A stretch of 64,000 bases of DNA from DAISKN01 sp964553925 (GTDB lineage Bacteria; Acidobacteriota; Vicinamibacteria; Marinacidobacterales; SMYC01), in the NCBI GenBank assembly GCA_964553925.1, contig CAZKNR010000182.1, positions 18,132 to 82,131 of the forward strand, written 5' to 3'. Positions 1 to 8,473 of the stretch are shown one piece after another. Under the pieces are notes generated by a model. That model worked only from the letters and a program-made list of their open reading frames with translations. It had not been told where the DNA came from and did no database searches. Positions within the stretch are counted from its first letter, which is position 1. The number at the start of each line of letters is the position of its first letter. Made by a program: the position numbers and the translations under genes.

Positions 1-43
1 CAGTGAGCGAATGGCATTTTGCTTTGTCGAATTTTCCGAGAGC

Positions 44-72
44 GTTAGCACTCGCGATTGCTGGGTGCTAAC
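44..72 (-). promoter_or_regulatory. CIRCE element (HrcA operator)
   Basis: An inverted repeat TTAGCACTC, 9 bp, GGGTGCTAA lies at 45-71. It matches the CIRCE consensus TTAGCACTC-N9-GAGTGCTAA with one mismatch, and one more G/C pair at 44/72 extends it. CIRCE is the operator of the heat-shock repressor HrcA and is found upstream of groESL or hrcA-grpE-dnaK operons. It sits just downstream of a minus-strand promoter, so the controlled chaperone gene must lie left of position 1 and be transcribed leftward. Confidence 0.9.
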
Positions 73-79
73 AGGCGCG

Positions 80-108
80 ATATTAGTGGCTTTGTTAGCT
101 TCTGTCAA
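80..108 (-). promoter_or_regulatory. Housekeeping promoter of the off-window heat-shock operon
   Basis: On the minus strand TTGACA (108-103) and TAATAT (85-80) are separated by exactly 17 bp, close to the sigma-70 consensus. The predicted start near 73 falls at the edge of the CIRCE element, the usual arrangement for HrcA repression. The gene itself is outside the window. Confidence 0.85.
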
Positions 109-132
109 GCAAATAAATCTTAGTCTACAATG

Positions 133-1182
133 CTACGATTTTAGGAGAGTGGGAACCGCCCTTTGAATGGCGGAGATAGCGGCCTCGACCTGACCCGGGG
201 AGATGTCGCGATGGAGCACCGCGCGCACGCGGTCGGGACTCGATCCCAGCATGTGGACGCCTTCCGTGTGGCACCGCTCCACGAAATCGAACGGCGACAC
301 TGCGGTAACGCGAAACCGCACGATGTTCGTCTGGACGAGAGCGACGTCGATCTCGATTCCCGGAAGCTTCGCGAGAGCCGCGGCAAGCCTTCGGGCGTTC
401 TGGTGGTCGGCGGTCAAGTCCTTCCGATGGTTGTCGACGGCGTGGAGCGCAGCCGCCGCGAGCACCCCCGCCTGTCGAAACCCGCCGCCGAACATCTGCT
501 TGAAGCGGCGCGCCCGCTCGACGAAGCCCGCAGATCCCGCGAGCGCCGAGCCGACAGGCGCGCCGAGGCCTTTGGAGAAGCAAACGCTCACGGTGTCGAA
601 AAAGGAGGCGTACTTCGCTTCCGGGATTCCCGTCGCGGCCGAGGCGTTCCAGAGACGCGCGCCATCGAGGTGAAGAGCGAGGCCGCGGCTTCTCGCGGCC
701 CGCGCCACTTCCTCGATGCGCTCGAGGGGCCAGAGGGTCCCGCCGCCTCCGTTGTGCGTGTTCTCGACCGCCAGAAGCTTCGTGGGTGGGCCCAGGGTCT
801 TTGGGTTGAAACGGTGGGGGACTCGAACGGCGCGAAGGACGTCGTCTCCAGTGAAGATTCCGTTCACACCAGGAAGACCCCTCACCTGGATACCGGAGAG
901 CCCCGCGGGAGCGCCGCCTTCGCTGGTAAAGATGTGGGCGCCCGCGTCGGCCAGGATCTCGTCACCGGCCTCGGTATGGGCCCGGAGCCCGACCTGGTTG
1001 CTCATCGTACCGGTGGGCATGAAGACCGCCGCCTCTTTACCGAGGATCTCGGCCGTCCGCTCTTCGAGCGCCCGGACCGTCGGGTCATCCCCGTACACGT
1101 CGTCGCCGACTTCGGCGCGGGCCATGGCCGCGCGCATTTCCTCGGTGGGCTTGGTGACGGTGTCGCTTCTGAGATCGATCAT
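133..1182 (-). CDS. ltaE: Low-specificity L-threonine aldolase
   Basis: PLP-dependent beta-eliminating lyase that cleaves L-threonine or L-allo-threonine to glycine and acetaldehyde in the cytoplasm. The N-terminus IDLRSDTVTKPT is the family signature. GDDVYGDDPTV, then HLDGARLWNA and the Schiff-base lysine segment SVCFSKGLGAPVGS follow in the usual order. About 349 residues, full length. I start it at ATG 1182 because the family begins exactly there; an in-frame upstream extension to 1263 has no family match. It is a single gene, divergent from the exported protein at 1289. Confidence 0.93.
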   Translation of the reverse strand: MIDLRSDTVTKPTEEMRAAMARAEVGDDVYGDDPTVRALEERTAEILGKEAAVFMPTGTMSNQVGLRAHTEAGDEILADAGAHIFTSEGGAPAGLSGIQVRGLPGVNGIFTGDDVLRAVRVPHRFNPKTLGPPTKLLAVENTHNGGGGTLWPLERIEEVARAARSRGLALHLDGARLWNASAATGIPEAKYASFFDTVSVCFSKGLGAPVGSALAGSAGFVERARRFKQMFGGGFRQAGVLAAAALHAVDNHRKDLTADHQNARRLAAALAKLPGIEIDVALVQTNIVRFRVTAVSPFDFVERCHTEGVHMLGSSPDRVRAVLHRDISPGQVEAAISAIQRAVPTLLKS

Positions 1183-1288
1183 GGCTTCCTCGACCGACGA
1201 GTCTACCTCAGCGCCCGCGCTTGCGCTCCCCGAAGAGGGGTGGGATCCTGGATTTAAACCCACAACTCACGAATCCAAGGAGCCGACG

Positions 1289-2011
1289 ATGATCGCTCGC
1301 ATTCTCGCTCTGGCGCTTTGTCTTTCCTGGCTTCCCGCCGAGGCCTCGGCCGCGTTCCGGTTCCGGGTTCCCGAAGGTTTTCGCGACCTCTCCCCCGGAC
1401 TCCCCGACGCGAGCTTCGCCGGTCTTCCGGACGCGATCCTGGCCCTAGCGCGGAGCGGCAAGTACGTCGCCTTCGGGATGGATCTGCGTGAGGAAGACGG
1501 CTTCTACGAGAACTTCAACGCTACCGTGGAGCCGGGTGCTCTTCGGGTGAGCGAGGACTTCGCGAACGAGCACAAGGCCACGCTCCCTGCCGACTACTCG
1601 AAGCTCGTTGGAGGACCCGTCGTGATCGTCGAGCACGGCGTCGCGAGCCTCGGAGGCGTTCCCGTGGTGCGAGCGGTCTACGACGTCCAGAACGACGGTG
1701 TTCCCATGCGCCAGATGCAGTACTTGATCCCCGGCGGCAACGGCGAGTGGGCGATCTTGACTTACACGGCGACGCCTCTGACGTTCGAACGGTATCTCCC
1801 GCTCTTCGAGGCCTCAGCGGCCGCGACCGAGGGTCTGCAAGAAGCGAAGCTCGTGGACTTCGGGCGAGCTGGAAAGTGGGGCGTTTATGGGGCCGGGATC
1901 GGCCTCATCGTCGGCTTGATCGCGCACCTCGCGAAAAAGCGGGAGAAAGCGGCGAAACCCGTTCCGCGCCGGATGCCGGGCCGGCCCCCCCGGTCTATTA
2001 CCCGGCGGTAG
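1289..2011 (+). CDS. Secreted, C-terminally membrane-anchored protein of unknown function
   Basis: 240 residues with a strong ribosome site AAGGAG (1277-1282) six bases before ATG. Residues 1-20 form a signal peptide ending near AEASA. A hydrophobic segment VYGAGIGLIVGLIAHL near residues 205-220 is followed by a basic tail, so the protein should be anchored with most of it outside the cytoplasm. The middle (FRFRVPEGFRDLSPG, later QMQYLIPGGNGEWAILTYT) resembles the DcrB/PsbP-like fold in layout only. No family is firmly recognised. It ends 31 bases before the FMN oxidase start and may be cotranscribed with it. Confidence 0.75.
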   Translation: MIARILALALCLSWLPAEASAAFRFRVPEGFRDLSPGLPDASFAGLPDAILALARSGKYVAFGMDLREEDGFYENFNATVEPGALRVSEDFANEHKATLPADYSKLVGGPVVIVEHGVASLGGVPVVRAVYDVQNDGVPMRQMQYLIPGGNGEWAILTYTATPLTFERYLPLFEASAAATEGLQEAKLVDFGRAGKWGVYGAGIGLIVGLIAHLAKKREKAAKPVPRRMPGRPPRSITRR

Positions 2012-2042
2012 TTTCTTGCCGGACTTTGTGGAAGAATTCGGC

Positions 2043-3257
2043 ATGCTGCGAGACACCCTTTTCTCAAAGAGCCGGCGTGCCTTCCTGAAATTCCTGGCGC
2101 AGAGCCCAGCGCTCGCCTTCGTGGGCCAGTCGAGCAGCAAGTTCGCGGGAAGAGGCGACGGAGCCATCACCTCTCCCGAGGAGGCGATCAACGTCTTCGA
2201 CTTCGAGGTCCGCGCCCAGAAAGAGCTCGACCCCGCCCATTGGGGTTACCTCGCGACCGGCACCGACGACGACGGGACCATCCGGGCGAACCGCGACGGC
2301 TTTTCCAGGTTCCAGCTCCGGCCGCGGCGTCTCGTCGACGTGCGCACGATCGATACGACGACCGAAGTTCTGGGAACCAAGTGGTCGACGCCGATCGTCC
2401 TCGCTCCTACCGGACGGCAGAGGGCGTTTCATCCCGATGGGGAGGTCGCCGTGGCGCGCGGGGCGCGCGCGGGAAACCACCTTCAGATTCTTTCCACGGT
2501 GACGTCGACCGGGGTCGAAGAGGTGATCGAGGCCCGGGGCGCCCCGATCTGGTATCAGCTTTATGCGGAGTACGACTGGGAGACAACGCGCGCTCTCGTG
2601 AAGCGGGCGGAAAAAGCCGGCTGCAGCGCGGTGGCTCTCACCGTGGACCTCCAGGGCGGAAGCAACCGCGAGACGGTGAAACGATTCGCGAGGCTCGACT
2701 CCCGGGATTGTTCCGCCTGCCATCCCGCGGCATTCTCCGACTACATCCGCACCAAGCCGATGTACGACGGGCTCGAGGTCGCGGGCGACACCACGTTCGA
2801 GGAAAGCCTGAACTGGGAGTTCGTACGAAAGCTCAAGGATGCGACGACGATGAAGGTGCTGATCAAAGGCATCGTCACCGCCGAAGACACTCTCCTCGCG
2901 GTCGAGAACGGCGTCGACGGGGTCATCGTTTCGAACCACGGAGGCCGCGCGGAAAACAGCACCCGCGGCACGATCGAGTGCCTCCCGGAGGTCGTCGAAG
3001 CCGCTTCCGGCCGGACCGCGGTCTTGATCGACGGCGGATTCCGGCGCGGGACCGACATCTTCAAGGCGCTCGCGCTCGGAGCGGACGCCGTCTGCGTGGG
3101 AAGGCCCTATCTATGGGGGCTGGCTTCGTTCGGGCAGCCGGGGGTCGAGACGGTTCTCGATATCCTGCGAAGAGAGCTCGTCATGGTGATGAAGCAGATG
3201 GGGACCACGACCATCGCGGACATCGGGCGCTCATCGGTGGCCGAGAGATCGGTCTAG
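2043..3257 (+). CDS. Tat-exported FMN-dependent alpha-hydroxy-acid dehydrogenase/oxidase
   Basis: 404-residue member of the lactate/glycolate oxidase family, which oxidises L-2-hydroxy acids to 2-oxo acids with FMN. Visible landmarks are WYQLYAEYD (substrate tyrosine), TVDLQ, KGIVTAEDT, the catalytic histidine in SNHGGR and the FMN-phosphate segment DGGFRRGTD. The N-terminus carries SRRAFLKF and a hydrophobic stretch, a twin-arginine export signal, unusual because most relatives are cytoplasmic. ATG 2043 puts the RR motif about 10 residues in; a TTG at 2016 is less likely. After SNHGGR the usual glutamine is replaced (RAENSTRG), so substrate choice may differ. The last 27 bases overlap the convergent amidohydrolase. 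Confidence 0.88.
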   Translation: MLRDTLFSKSRRAFLKFLAQSPALAFVGQSSSKFAGRGDGAITSPEEAINVFDFEVRAQKELDPAHWGYLATGTDDDGTIRANRDGFSRFQLRPRRLVDVRTIDTTTEVLGTKWSTPIVLAPTGRQRAFHPDGEVAVARGARAGNHLQILSTVTSTGVEEVIEARGAPIWYQLYAEYDWETTRALVKRAEKAGCSAVALTVDLQGGSNRETVKRFARLDSRDCSACHPAAFSDYIRTKPMYDGLEVAGDTTFEESLNWEFVRKLKDATTMKVLIKGIVTAEDTLLAVENGVDGVIVSNHGGRAENSTRGTIECLPEVVEAASGRTAVLIDGGFRRGTDIFKALALGADAVCVGRPYLWGLASFGQPGVETVLDILRRELVMVMKQMGTTTIADIGRSSVAERSV

Positions 3258-4445
3258 AACGACTTCGCCCCCTTTCATCACCCAAACGATCTCGCGCAGA
3301 GCCGAAACGTTTCGCGTGGGGTCAGAGCGGACGGCGATGAGATCTGCGTACTTGCCGGCATCGATCGTTCCGATGTCCTTCTCGGCTCCCAAGAGACTCG
3401 CCGCTTCGACCGTCGCCGATCTCAAGGCGGCGACGGGCGTCAGCCCTGCCTCGACGTAATATTCCATCTCTCGAACCGTCGCCGTCGTGCCGTCGTTCTC
3501 CTCGAAGGGGAACTGATCGGTCCCGAGCCCGATCCGAACCCCCTCCTCGATCGCCATACGGAGCGTCTCGAAGTGGCGGGGGCCGACGGACTTCACCCGC
3601 TCGAGATACCACGGGGGCGAGCCGATTCTCTCGAAAAACGGCATGGTCGAAGGCTGGCTCACGACGATGGTGGGGACGAAGAACGTCCCGCGCTCTTTCA
3701 TTTGGCGCAGGACCTCGCGGGTGAGGAAATAGCCGTGCTCGATGCAATCGATTCCGAGACCGACCGCTGTCGCCGTCGCCTGAGGCGATCCGGAATGCGC
3801 CGTCACCTTGACCCCGAAGCGGTGTGCGGCGTCCACCACGGCCTCGATCTCATCGTCCGTCATGAGGGCTTCGGCGATGTCTCCTCGAGGGGTAGCGATG
3901 CCGCCTGAGATCGCGATCTTGATCCAGGTGGCGCCGGCGCCGATCTCGCGCCGTACCGCTTTCACGAGCTCGTAGGGTCCGTCAGATGTCTCACCGGAAG
4001 CCCCGTGGCCCGAAGTGATGTCGACCATCTCGCCGGCGCTGTGGATGCGGGGTCCTCGGACCTCATCCCTCTCGATGGCGCGTTTGAGAGCGATATCGGC
4101 GTGGCGCCCGTCGCCCGGGATGCGGATGGTGGTGACTCCGGCCTCGAGCGATTTGCGGGCGTTCGAAGCCATCCGGAGCGCGAGCGCGGCGTCGGTCTCG
4201 TCCGCGAGCTCCGCCGCCATCTTTCCGGGAAGCACGAGGCCGAGGTGGACGTGGAGGTTCACGAGACCCGGAAGGAGGAAGAGGCCGTCCGCCCTGATGA
4301 GCGCTGCGCCCGGGGGAGCCGCGCCTCCGATCGCCTGGATGCGATCTCCCTCGATGACGACGACGGCGTTCGCGAGGTGAGGGCCGCCGTCGAGGTTCAC
4401 GAGCGTGGCCCCCACGATCGCGGTCGTCGCCAGCAGGGGAATCAT
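3231..4445 (-). CDS. Amidohydrolase (imidazolonepropionase/prolidase-like), probably exported
   Basis: 404-residue metal-dependent hydrolase of the amidohydrolase superfamily. Metal and catalytic residues appear in order: HVH after LLPGLVNL, the bridging lysine in WIKIAISGG, histidines in VTAHSG and CIEHGYF, and the aspartate in GLGTDQFP. A short hydrophobic N-terminus (IPLLATTAIVGATL) precedes the first beta-strand and may be either a signal or simply the start of the fold. Its ATG (4445-4443) overlaps the stop of the FAH gene as ATGA, so translation is coupled. The substrate is not predictable; related enzymes act on dipeptides or cyclic amides. Confidence 0.88.
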   Translation of the reverse strand: MIPLLATTAIVGATLVNLDGGPHLANAVVVIEGDRIQAIGGAAPPGAALIRADGLFLLPGLVNLHVHLGLVLPGKMAAELADETDAALALRMASNARKSLEAGVTTIRIPGDGRHADIALKRAIERDEVRGPRIHSAGEMVDITSGHGASGETSDGPYELVKAVRREIGAGATWIKIAISGGIATPRGDIAEALMTDDEIEAVVDAAHRFGVKVTAHSGSPQATATAVGLGIDCIEHGYFLTREVLRQMKERGTFFVPTIVVSQPSTMPFFERIGSPPWYLERVKSVGPRHFETLRMAIEEGVRIGLGTDQFPFEENDGTTATVREMEYYVEAGLTPVAALRSATVEAASLLGAEKDIGTIDAGKYADLIAVRSDPTRNVSALREIVWVMKGGEVVLDRSLGHR

Positions 4446-5551
4446 TGGCGCATGACGTCGGACCACATGGCGATGGGGTTCCGCAGAGTACCGATGCCTT
4501 CGACCGAGCACTCCGCCACGTCTCCCGGCTTCATGAAAATCGGAGGCACCCGGGCCATCCCAACACCCGAGGGAGTCCCGGTCGCGATGACGTCGCCGGG
4601 CTGAAGAATGATGTTGTTCGACACGAAATGCAGGAGCTCGTCGATAGAGTGCTGCATCAGCGAAGTCGACGCGTCCTGCATTCTCTTGCCCGAGAGGTCG
4701 AACCAGATATGGAGCTTATGGGGGTCGGCGATGAACTCCTTGGGCACGATGAACGGGCCGAGAGGGGCGAAGGTGTCCGTGCTCTTCCACACGAGCCAAT
4801 CGGACCCGTAGCGATTGTCGCCGCGGCCTTCGCGGTCTCCCACGTCGTTCATGAGGGTGTAGCCGAATACGTGCTCGCGCGCCCGGTCGATAGGGACGTG
4901 GCTCGCGGGCTTTCCGATGACGACGGCGAACTCGCACTCCCAGTCGAGCTGCTCCCGCTTGGGCTTCATCAGGATCGGGGATTCGTGGCCGATGACGATC
5001 CGCGGCGGCTTGAAGAAGAGGTAGGGGTTCTGCCGCCGATCGCCGGGCTTGCGCTCCCAGAAGAAGTCCATGGAGACCGGAGCGTCGTCGATGGCTTTCG
5101 AGTCCGACATCTGAGCCGGGACGCCGGTCGTCATCTCCTGGGCGTGGGCCCAGTAGTTCAACGCGGCGGCGAGGATCACTCCGGGCTCGACCGGGGGAAA
5201 CACGTCGAGCTCCGCGAGGTCGTGGATATAGACGGGTCGGTCGGCGCTTTCCAGGCCGCCGACAAGTCGGTCAACGATCGCATGAATCCGCTCCTTCAGC
5301 CCGTACTCGTAGCGGCCGATTAGGTCTTTCATGTCCTCGGGCATGGGAAGCTTCACCCAGAGCGGCTCCCGTCGTTCGAGGGATGCATTCGCGCGCGCGA
5401 AGTCCACGACATAGCGGTCGCGGAGGACGATGCCGACGAGCTCTTCTCCCCGGTACTCGAAGGTGCCGAGCTTGAACGGCTCCTCCGAGGCGGCGGCGAG
5501 ACGGGTCGCGGCGAACAAGAGGGTGAGCGCAAGAACGGTCTTCGTCATCAT
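4442..5551 (-). CDS. Fumarylacetoacetate hydrolase family protein with signal peptide
   Basis: 369 residues. The FAH fold catalyses hydrolysis or decarboxylation of beta-diketo acids using a divalent metal. The metal site is visible as the acidic pair in WECEFAVVIGK and the NDVGDRE loop. The C-terminal QPGDVIATGTPSGVG is the family signature. An N-terminal hydrophobic leader (LALTLLFAATRLAAASEE) suggests export, which is uncommon for FAH enzymes. Two ATGs are adjacent (5551 and 5548), neither with a clear ribosome site. The gene lies 33 bases after the M48 protease and is coupled to the amidohydrolase. Confidence 0.85.
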   Translation of the reverse strand: MMTKTVLALTLLFAATRLAAASEEPFKLGTFEYRGEELVGIVLRDRYVVDFARANASLERREPLWVKLPMPEDMKDLIGRYEYGLKERIHAIVDRLVGGLESADRPVYIHDLAELDVFPPVEPGVILAAALNYWAHAQEMTTGVPAQMSDSKAIDDAPVSMDFFWERKPGDRRQNPYLFFKPPRIVIGHESPILMKPKREQLDWECEFAVVIGKPASHVPIDRAREHVFGYTLMNDVGDREGRGDNRYGSDWLVWKSTDTFAPLGPFIVPKEFIADPHKLHIWFDLSGKRMQDASTSLMQHSIDELLHFVSNNIILQPGDVIATGTPSGVGMARVPPIFMKPGDVAECSVEGIGTLRNPIAMWSDVMRQ

Positions 5552-5584
5552 CGCGGGAAAGCTATGCCGAAGGCGAAGCCGGCG

Positions 5585-7543
5585 TCAAGGAGGGGTCGGA
5601 GAGGCGATCTGCTGCCCGGGGAGAAAGGGCGGCATGGGGAGACCGAGCGAGTCCGCGATCGCTCGAAGCACCTCGCCCTCGGCCACGGTGATGGTGGAGT
5701 CGAAGGCGCTCGCGGCGATGAACGCCCGCATGACGTCCTTCTTGAGCTTGGGAGAAAGCTTCTCGAGCCTGGCGAGAGAGTCCCTCACGCCCACGAGCCC
5801 GGCTTGCTCCAGAGGAAGGAGCGTGAGCGAAACGCCGTTCAGCTCCTTGGCGCCCTGGGCGAACGCGCGCTTCGCGCCCTCGGGCTCCTTGTGGCCGGCG
5901 TGAGCGACTGCGGAAAGGAGCACCGCGCACTCCTTGCCGAGCGCCGGAAGCGCGTAGAACTCGACCGTCGGGGGACGGGTCCGAGTGAACGTGGGCTCGA
6001 GGTGCCGCTTCAGCACGTGGGTCAGCGTGTACTCGAAGAGATCGATCTGACTGTCGGCGCGGACGAAGCTCTCGACGTGCTTCATGAAAGCTTGATACTG
6101 CGCGGGAGAGAGCCTTCGAAGCGCGGGAAGCGCCAAGTCCAGTAGCGGAAGGCGTATCTCGCGAGGGCTCGACTCGAGAAGGGGCACGAGCTCTCGGGCC
6201 TCACGGGCCAGGGGCTCGTCCGAGTCCGAAAGATACTGGAACTGCTTGAGACGGACGTCAGGCTCTCGCGACGTCAGCAGGGTCAAGATGACACCGCGTG
6301 CCGCCGAAGGGTCGTGGACCGCGGTCAGAACGCGTTCCGGGATTCGGGAGAGGAGGCTCTTGGCGTAGTCAAGATGGACTTGATCCAGCGTCCCGATGAG
6401 AGCGGTGAGCTGGGCGGGAAGTGCTTCGAAGAGCTGCGCCGCGCGGGCGTCTCCTCGGGCGGGCCGAGCGGGCGTCGGCTCGGTGCCGGCGAAGTCGGTG
6501 GGCTCCACCTTCGGATAAGTTCCGTTCCAGCTCTTGTCGATGCGCTTGATGCGATCGCGGAGCGGCGGGTGGGTCGCGAGGAAGTCGAAATGGCTCCCGC
6601 CCGCGAGCCGCATGCGCACCTTCCCGAGCTTCCCGTCGGAGAAGAAGAAGTGACTCACCTGCTCCGCGTGCGGGCTCATGATGAGGGAGCCCGTGGCGAG
6701 GCCCCCGATCTTCTTGAGTGCCCCAGCGACGCCGTTGGCGTTCCTGGTGAACTGAACCGCCGAGGCATCGGCGAGAAACTCGCGCTGCCTCGAGACCGCG
6801 CTCTTGATGACCCGGCCGAAGAACACCCCGACGTATCCAATGGCCACGAGCGTCACGCCCAACATCGGCAGCGCGAGGAGGGCAGCGCCTCCCTTGCGGT
6901 TCGACGACGAGGCCCGCACCGTGGACCTCAAGATGAAATACCCGATGAGCGCGATGACCAGAATTCCGTGGAGAACGCCCATGAGGCGCAGGTTCAGGCT
7001 CATGTCGCCGTTGAAGATGTGGGAGAACTCGTGGGCGATGACGCCCTGAAGCTCCTCACGATTCAGGATTCCCATCGTGCCCCGGGTCACGCCCAGGACC
7101 GCGTCCTGGGGAGTGAAGCCGGCGGCGAAGGCGTTGATGCCCTCCTCTTTGTCGAGGAGATAGATCGTGGGAACGGGAAGACCGGCGGCGATGGCCATCT
7201 CCTCGACGACGTTGAGAAGACGCCGCTCCGCCGGATCGGTGGTGTTGGGATCGATCGGCCGTCCGCCGAGAAGACGCGCCACCGTATGGCCGCCGTCTTT
7301 GAGCCTCCAGGTCTTGTAGAGGCTCCCGGCGGTGATGACCAGAAGAGCTCCGCCAGCGAGGACCACGAACCGATCGAGCTGCCACCAGTCGAAGGGCTCG
7401 AGCGTGTTCGACGAGACCCACATCAGGAGGAAGCTGACCGCGAGGTGGACGCTCAGAACGATGGCGACGACCGCGAGCCCGAAGTAAAGGAGAAGGACGC
7501 GGCTCGCCTTTCGCGCCTGGTCCTGATGCTGAAAGAAGTCCAA
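5585..7543 (-). CDS. M48 family (HtpX-like) membrane metalloprotease with long C-terminal domain
   Basis: Zinc protease of the inner membrane. From the TTG start at 7543 (giving MDFFQHQDQ, the usual start of this subfamily) it has 652 residues. Transmembrane segments lie near 15-45 and 58-80, HEFSH at about 171-175 supplies two zinc histidines and the catalytic Glu, two further membrane segments follow, and EFLADASAVQF (about 255-265) gives the third ligand. A region of roughly 300 residues after the protease domain has no counterpart in HtpX and looks soluble and alpha-helical. LemA and M48 genes occur together in many bacteria. A TTG at 7567 is the alternative start. Confidence 0.9.
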   Translation of the reverse strand: MDFFQHQDQARKASRVLLLYFGLAVVAIVLSVHLAVSFLLMWVSSNTLEPFDWWQLDRFVVLAGGALLVITAGSLYKTWRLKDGGHTVARLLGGRPIDPNTTDPAERRLLNVVEEMAIAAGLPVPTIYLLDKEEGINAFAAGFTPQDAVLGVTRGTMGILNREELQGVIAHEFSHIFNGDMSLNLRLMGVLHGILVIALIGYFILRSTVRASSSNRKGGAALLALPMLGVTLVAIGYVGVFFGRVIKSAVSRQREFLADASAVQFTRNANGVAGALKKIGGLATGSLIMSPHAEQVSHFFFSDGKLGKVRMRLAGGSHFDFLATHPPLRDRIKRIDKSWNGTYPKVEPTDFAGTEPTPARPARGDARAAQLFEALPAQLTALIGTLDQVHLDYAKSLLSRIPERVLTAVHDPSAARGVILTLLTSREPDVRLKQFQYLSDSDEPLAREARELVPLLESSPREIRLPLLDLALPALRRLSPAQYQAFMKHVESFVRADSQIDLFEYTLTHVLKRHLEPTFTRTRPPTVEFYALPALGKECAVLLSAVAHAGHKEPEGAKRAFAQGAKELNGVSLTLLPLEQAGLVGVRDSLARLEKLSPKLKKDVMRAFIAASAFDSTITVAEGEVLRAIADSLGLPMPPFLPGQQIASPTPP

Positions 7544-7761
7544 TTTTAGTGCTCGCTCGCTCTTCAATCAATGCGCTGGGGCCCCACCCCCAGCGCTTCT
7601 CGCTCCGGGACTCGCTGCGCTTGCCCTGCGCTCGGGCTGCCGGCGCCGCTCGCTCCCCTCGCTCCTCGCTCGGGGAGGACAGGGCCCTTCCGCCTCCGCC
7701 CTTCGGGCTTCGGCGGACCCGCCGAAGCTTCGCGAAGGCGGGCCGGGCATGTTGCCGTGCG
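7544..7761. repeat. Hairpin-rich spacer between lemA and the M48 protease gene
   Basis: A 218-bp non-coding spacer with several perfect stems. GCGCTGGGG (7573-7581) pairs with CCCCAGCGC (7588-7596). CTTCGGCGG (7708-7716) pairs with CCGCCGAAG (7719-7727). CTTCGCGAAG (7728-7737) is itself a palindrome. Many short GCTC/CTCGC direct repeats fill the middle. It looks like a REP/BIME-like intergenic element that could act as an attenuator or mRNA stabiliser between two cotranscribed genes. I cannot see other copies in the window. Confidence 0.5.
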
Positions 7762-8349
7762 TTAGAATTTCACCTTCGGCGCCTGGCGCTCTTCCTTCGA
7801 CTCCACCTCGAAGAGCACAGCCGCGGTGAACCCCATGCTGTTCGCGATGATGACGTTCGGGAACTTCTCGCGCGCGATGTTGTACTCGGTTACGGCGTCG
7901 TTATACGCCTGGCGGGAGAAAGCTACCCGGTTCTCCGTCGATGTCAGCTCTTCCGTGAGCTGGGCCATGTTCTGGTTCGCCTTGAGGTCGGGGTACGACT
8001 CCATGAGGGCGAAAAGACGACCGACGGCGCCGGTGAGGGTCGCCTCGGCCCCCATGAGCCCCTTCATCGCGTTCGCGTCGCTGGGGTTCGCTGCCGCGCG
8101 GCCCTCCGCGGTGACCGCCTGATTGCGCGCCTGGATGACCGCCTCGAGCGTCTCCCTCTCGTGCTTCATGTAGGCCTTCGCCGTCTCGACGAGGTTCGGG
8201 ATCAAGTCGTAGCGTCTTTTGAGCTGCACGTCGATCTGGGAGAAGGCGTTCTTGAAGCGGTTCCTCAGGGTGACGAGACCGTTGTAGATGCTGACGAGGA
8301 ACAGGACGAAGACGACGATGAGTCCGAGAAAGATCAGCCCAGGGATCAC
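7762..8349 (-). CDS. lemA: LemA family protein
   Basis: 195 residues with one N-terminal membrane helix (GLIFLGLIVVFVLFLVSIYN) followed by a helical bundle. RFKNAFSQIDVQLKRRYDLIPNLVE is recognised in part as the LemA signature (RRYDLIPNLV). The GTG start is fixed by AGGAG (8360-8356) six bases upstream. LemA proteins are inner-membrane anchored with their bulk facing out; their function is not settled, but they are very often encoded beside an M48 protease, as here. Confidence 0.93.
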   Translation of the reverse strand: MIPGLIFLGLIVVFVLFLVSIYNGLVTLRNRFKNAFSQIDVQLKRRYDLIPNLVETAKAYMKHERETLEAVIQARNQAVTAEGRAAANPSDANAMKGLMGAEATLTGAVGRLFALMESYPDLKANQNMAQLTEELTSTENRVAFSRQAYNDAVTEYNIAREKFPNVIIANSMGFTAAVLFEVESKEERQAPKVKF

Positions 8350-8427
8350 AGAGAGCTCCTTTCAAACGAGCGCATTCGCGGACGAGCGTATCAAGACCGC
8401 GAGAAGATCGTTGATGTATGTGATTCG

Positions 8428-8433
8428 ATTATA
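8428..8433 (-). promoter_or_regulatory. Candidate -10 box upstream of lemA
   Basis: A perfect TATAAT on the minus strand (8433-8428) lies about 80 bases before the lemA start, inside the 124-bp gap between lemA and the upstream gene. No convincing -35 hexamer sits 16-18 bp further upstream, so this is a candidate only. Confidence 0.4.
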
Positions 8434-8473
8434 GGGGACGGAAATCACGCTCGCTACTGGCGCTGGTTCCGAG

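Noticed and set aside
163..1257. Long plus-strand frame of 364 codons opposite the threonine aldolase
   Set aside because: Mirror frame of a clear family member in GC-rich DNA; Arg/Asp/His-rich with no recognisable motif.
6314..7549. Plus-strand frame of 411 codons opposite the M48 protease
   Set aside because: Charged low-complexity sequence, no start site, fully antisense to a gene with catalytic motifs.
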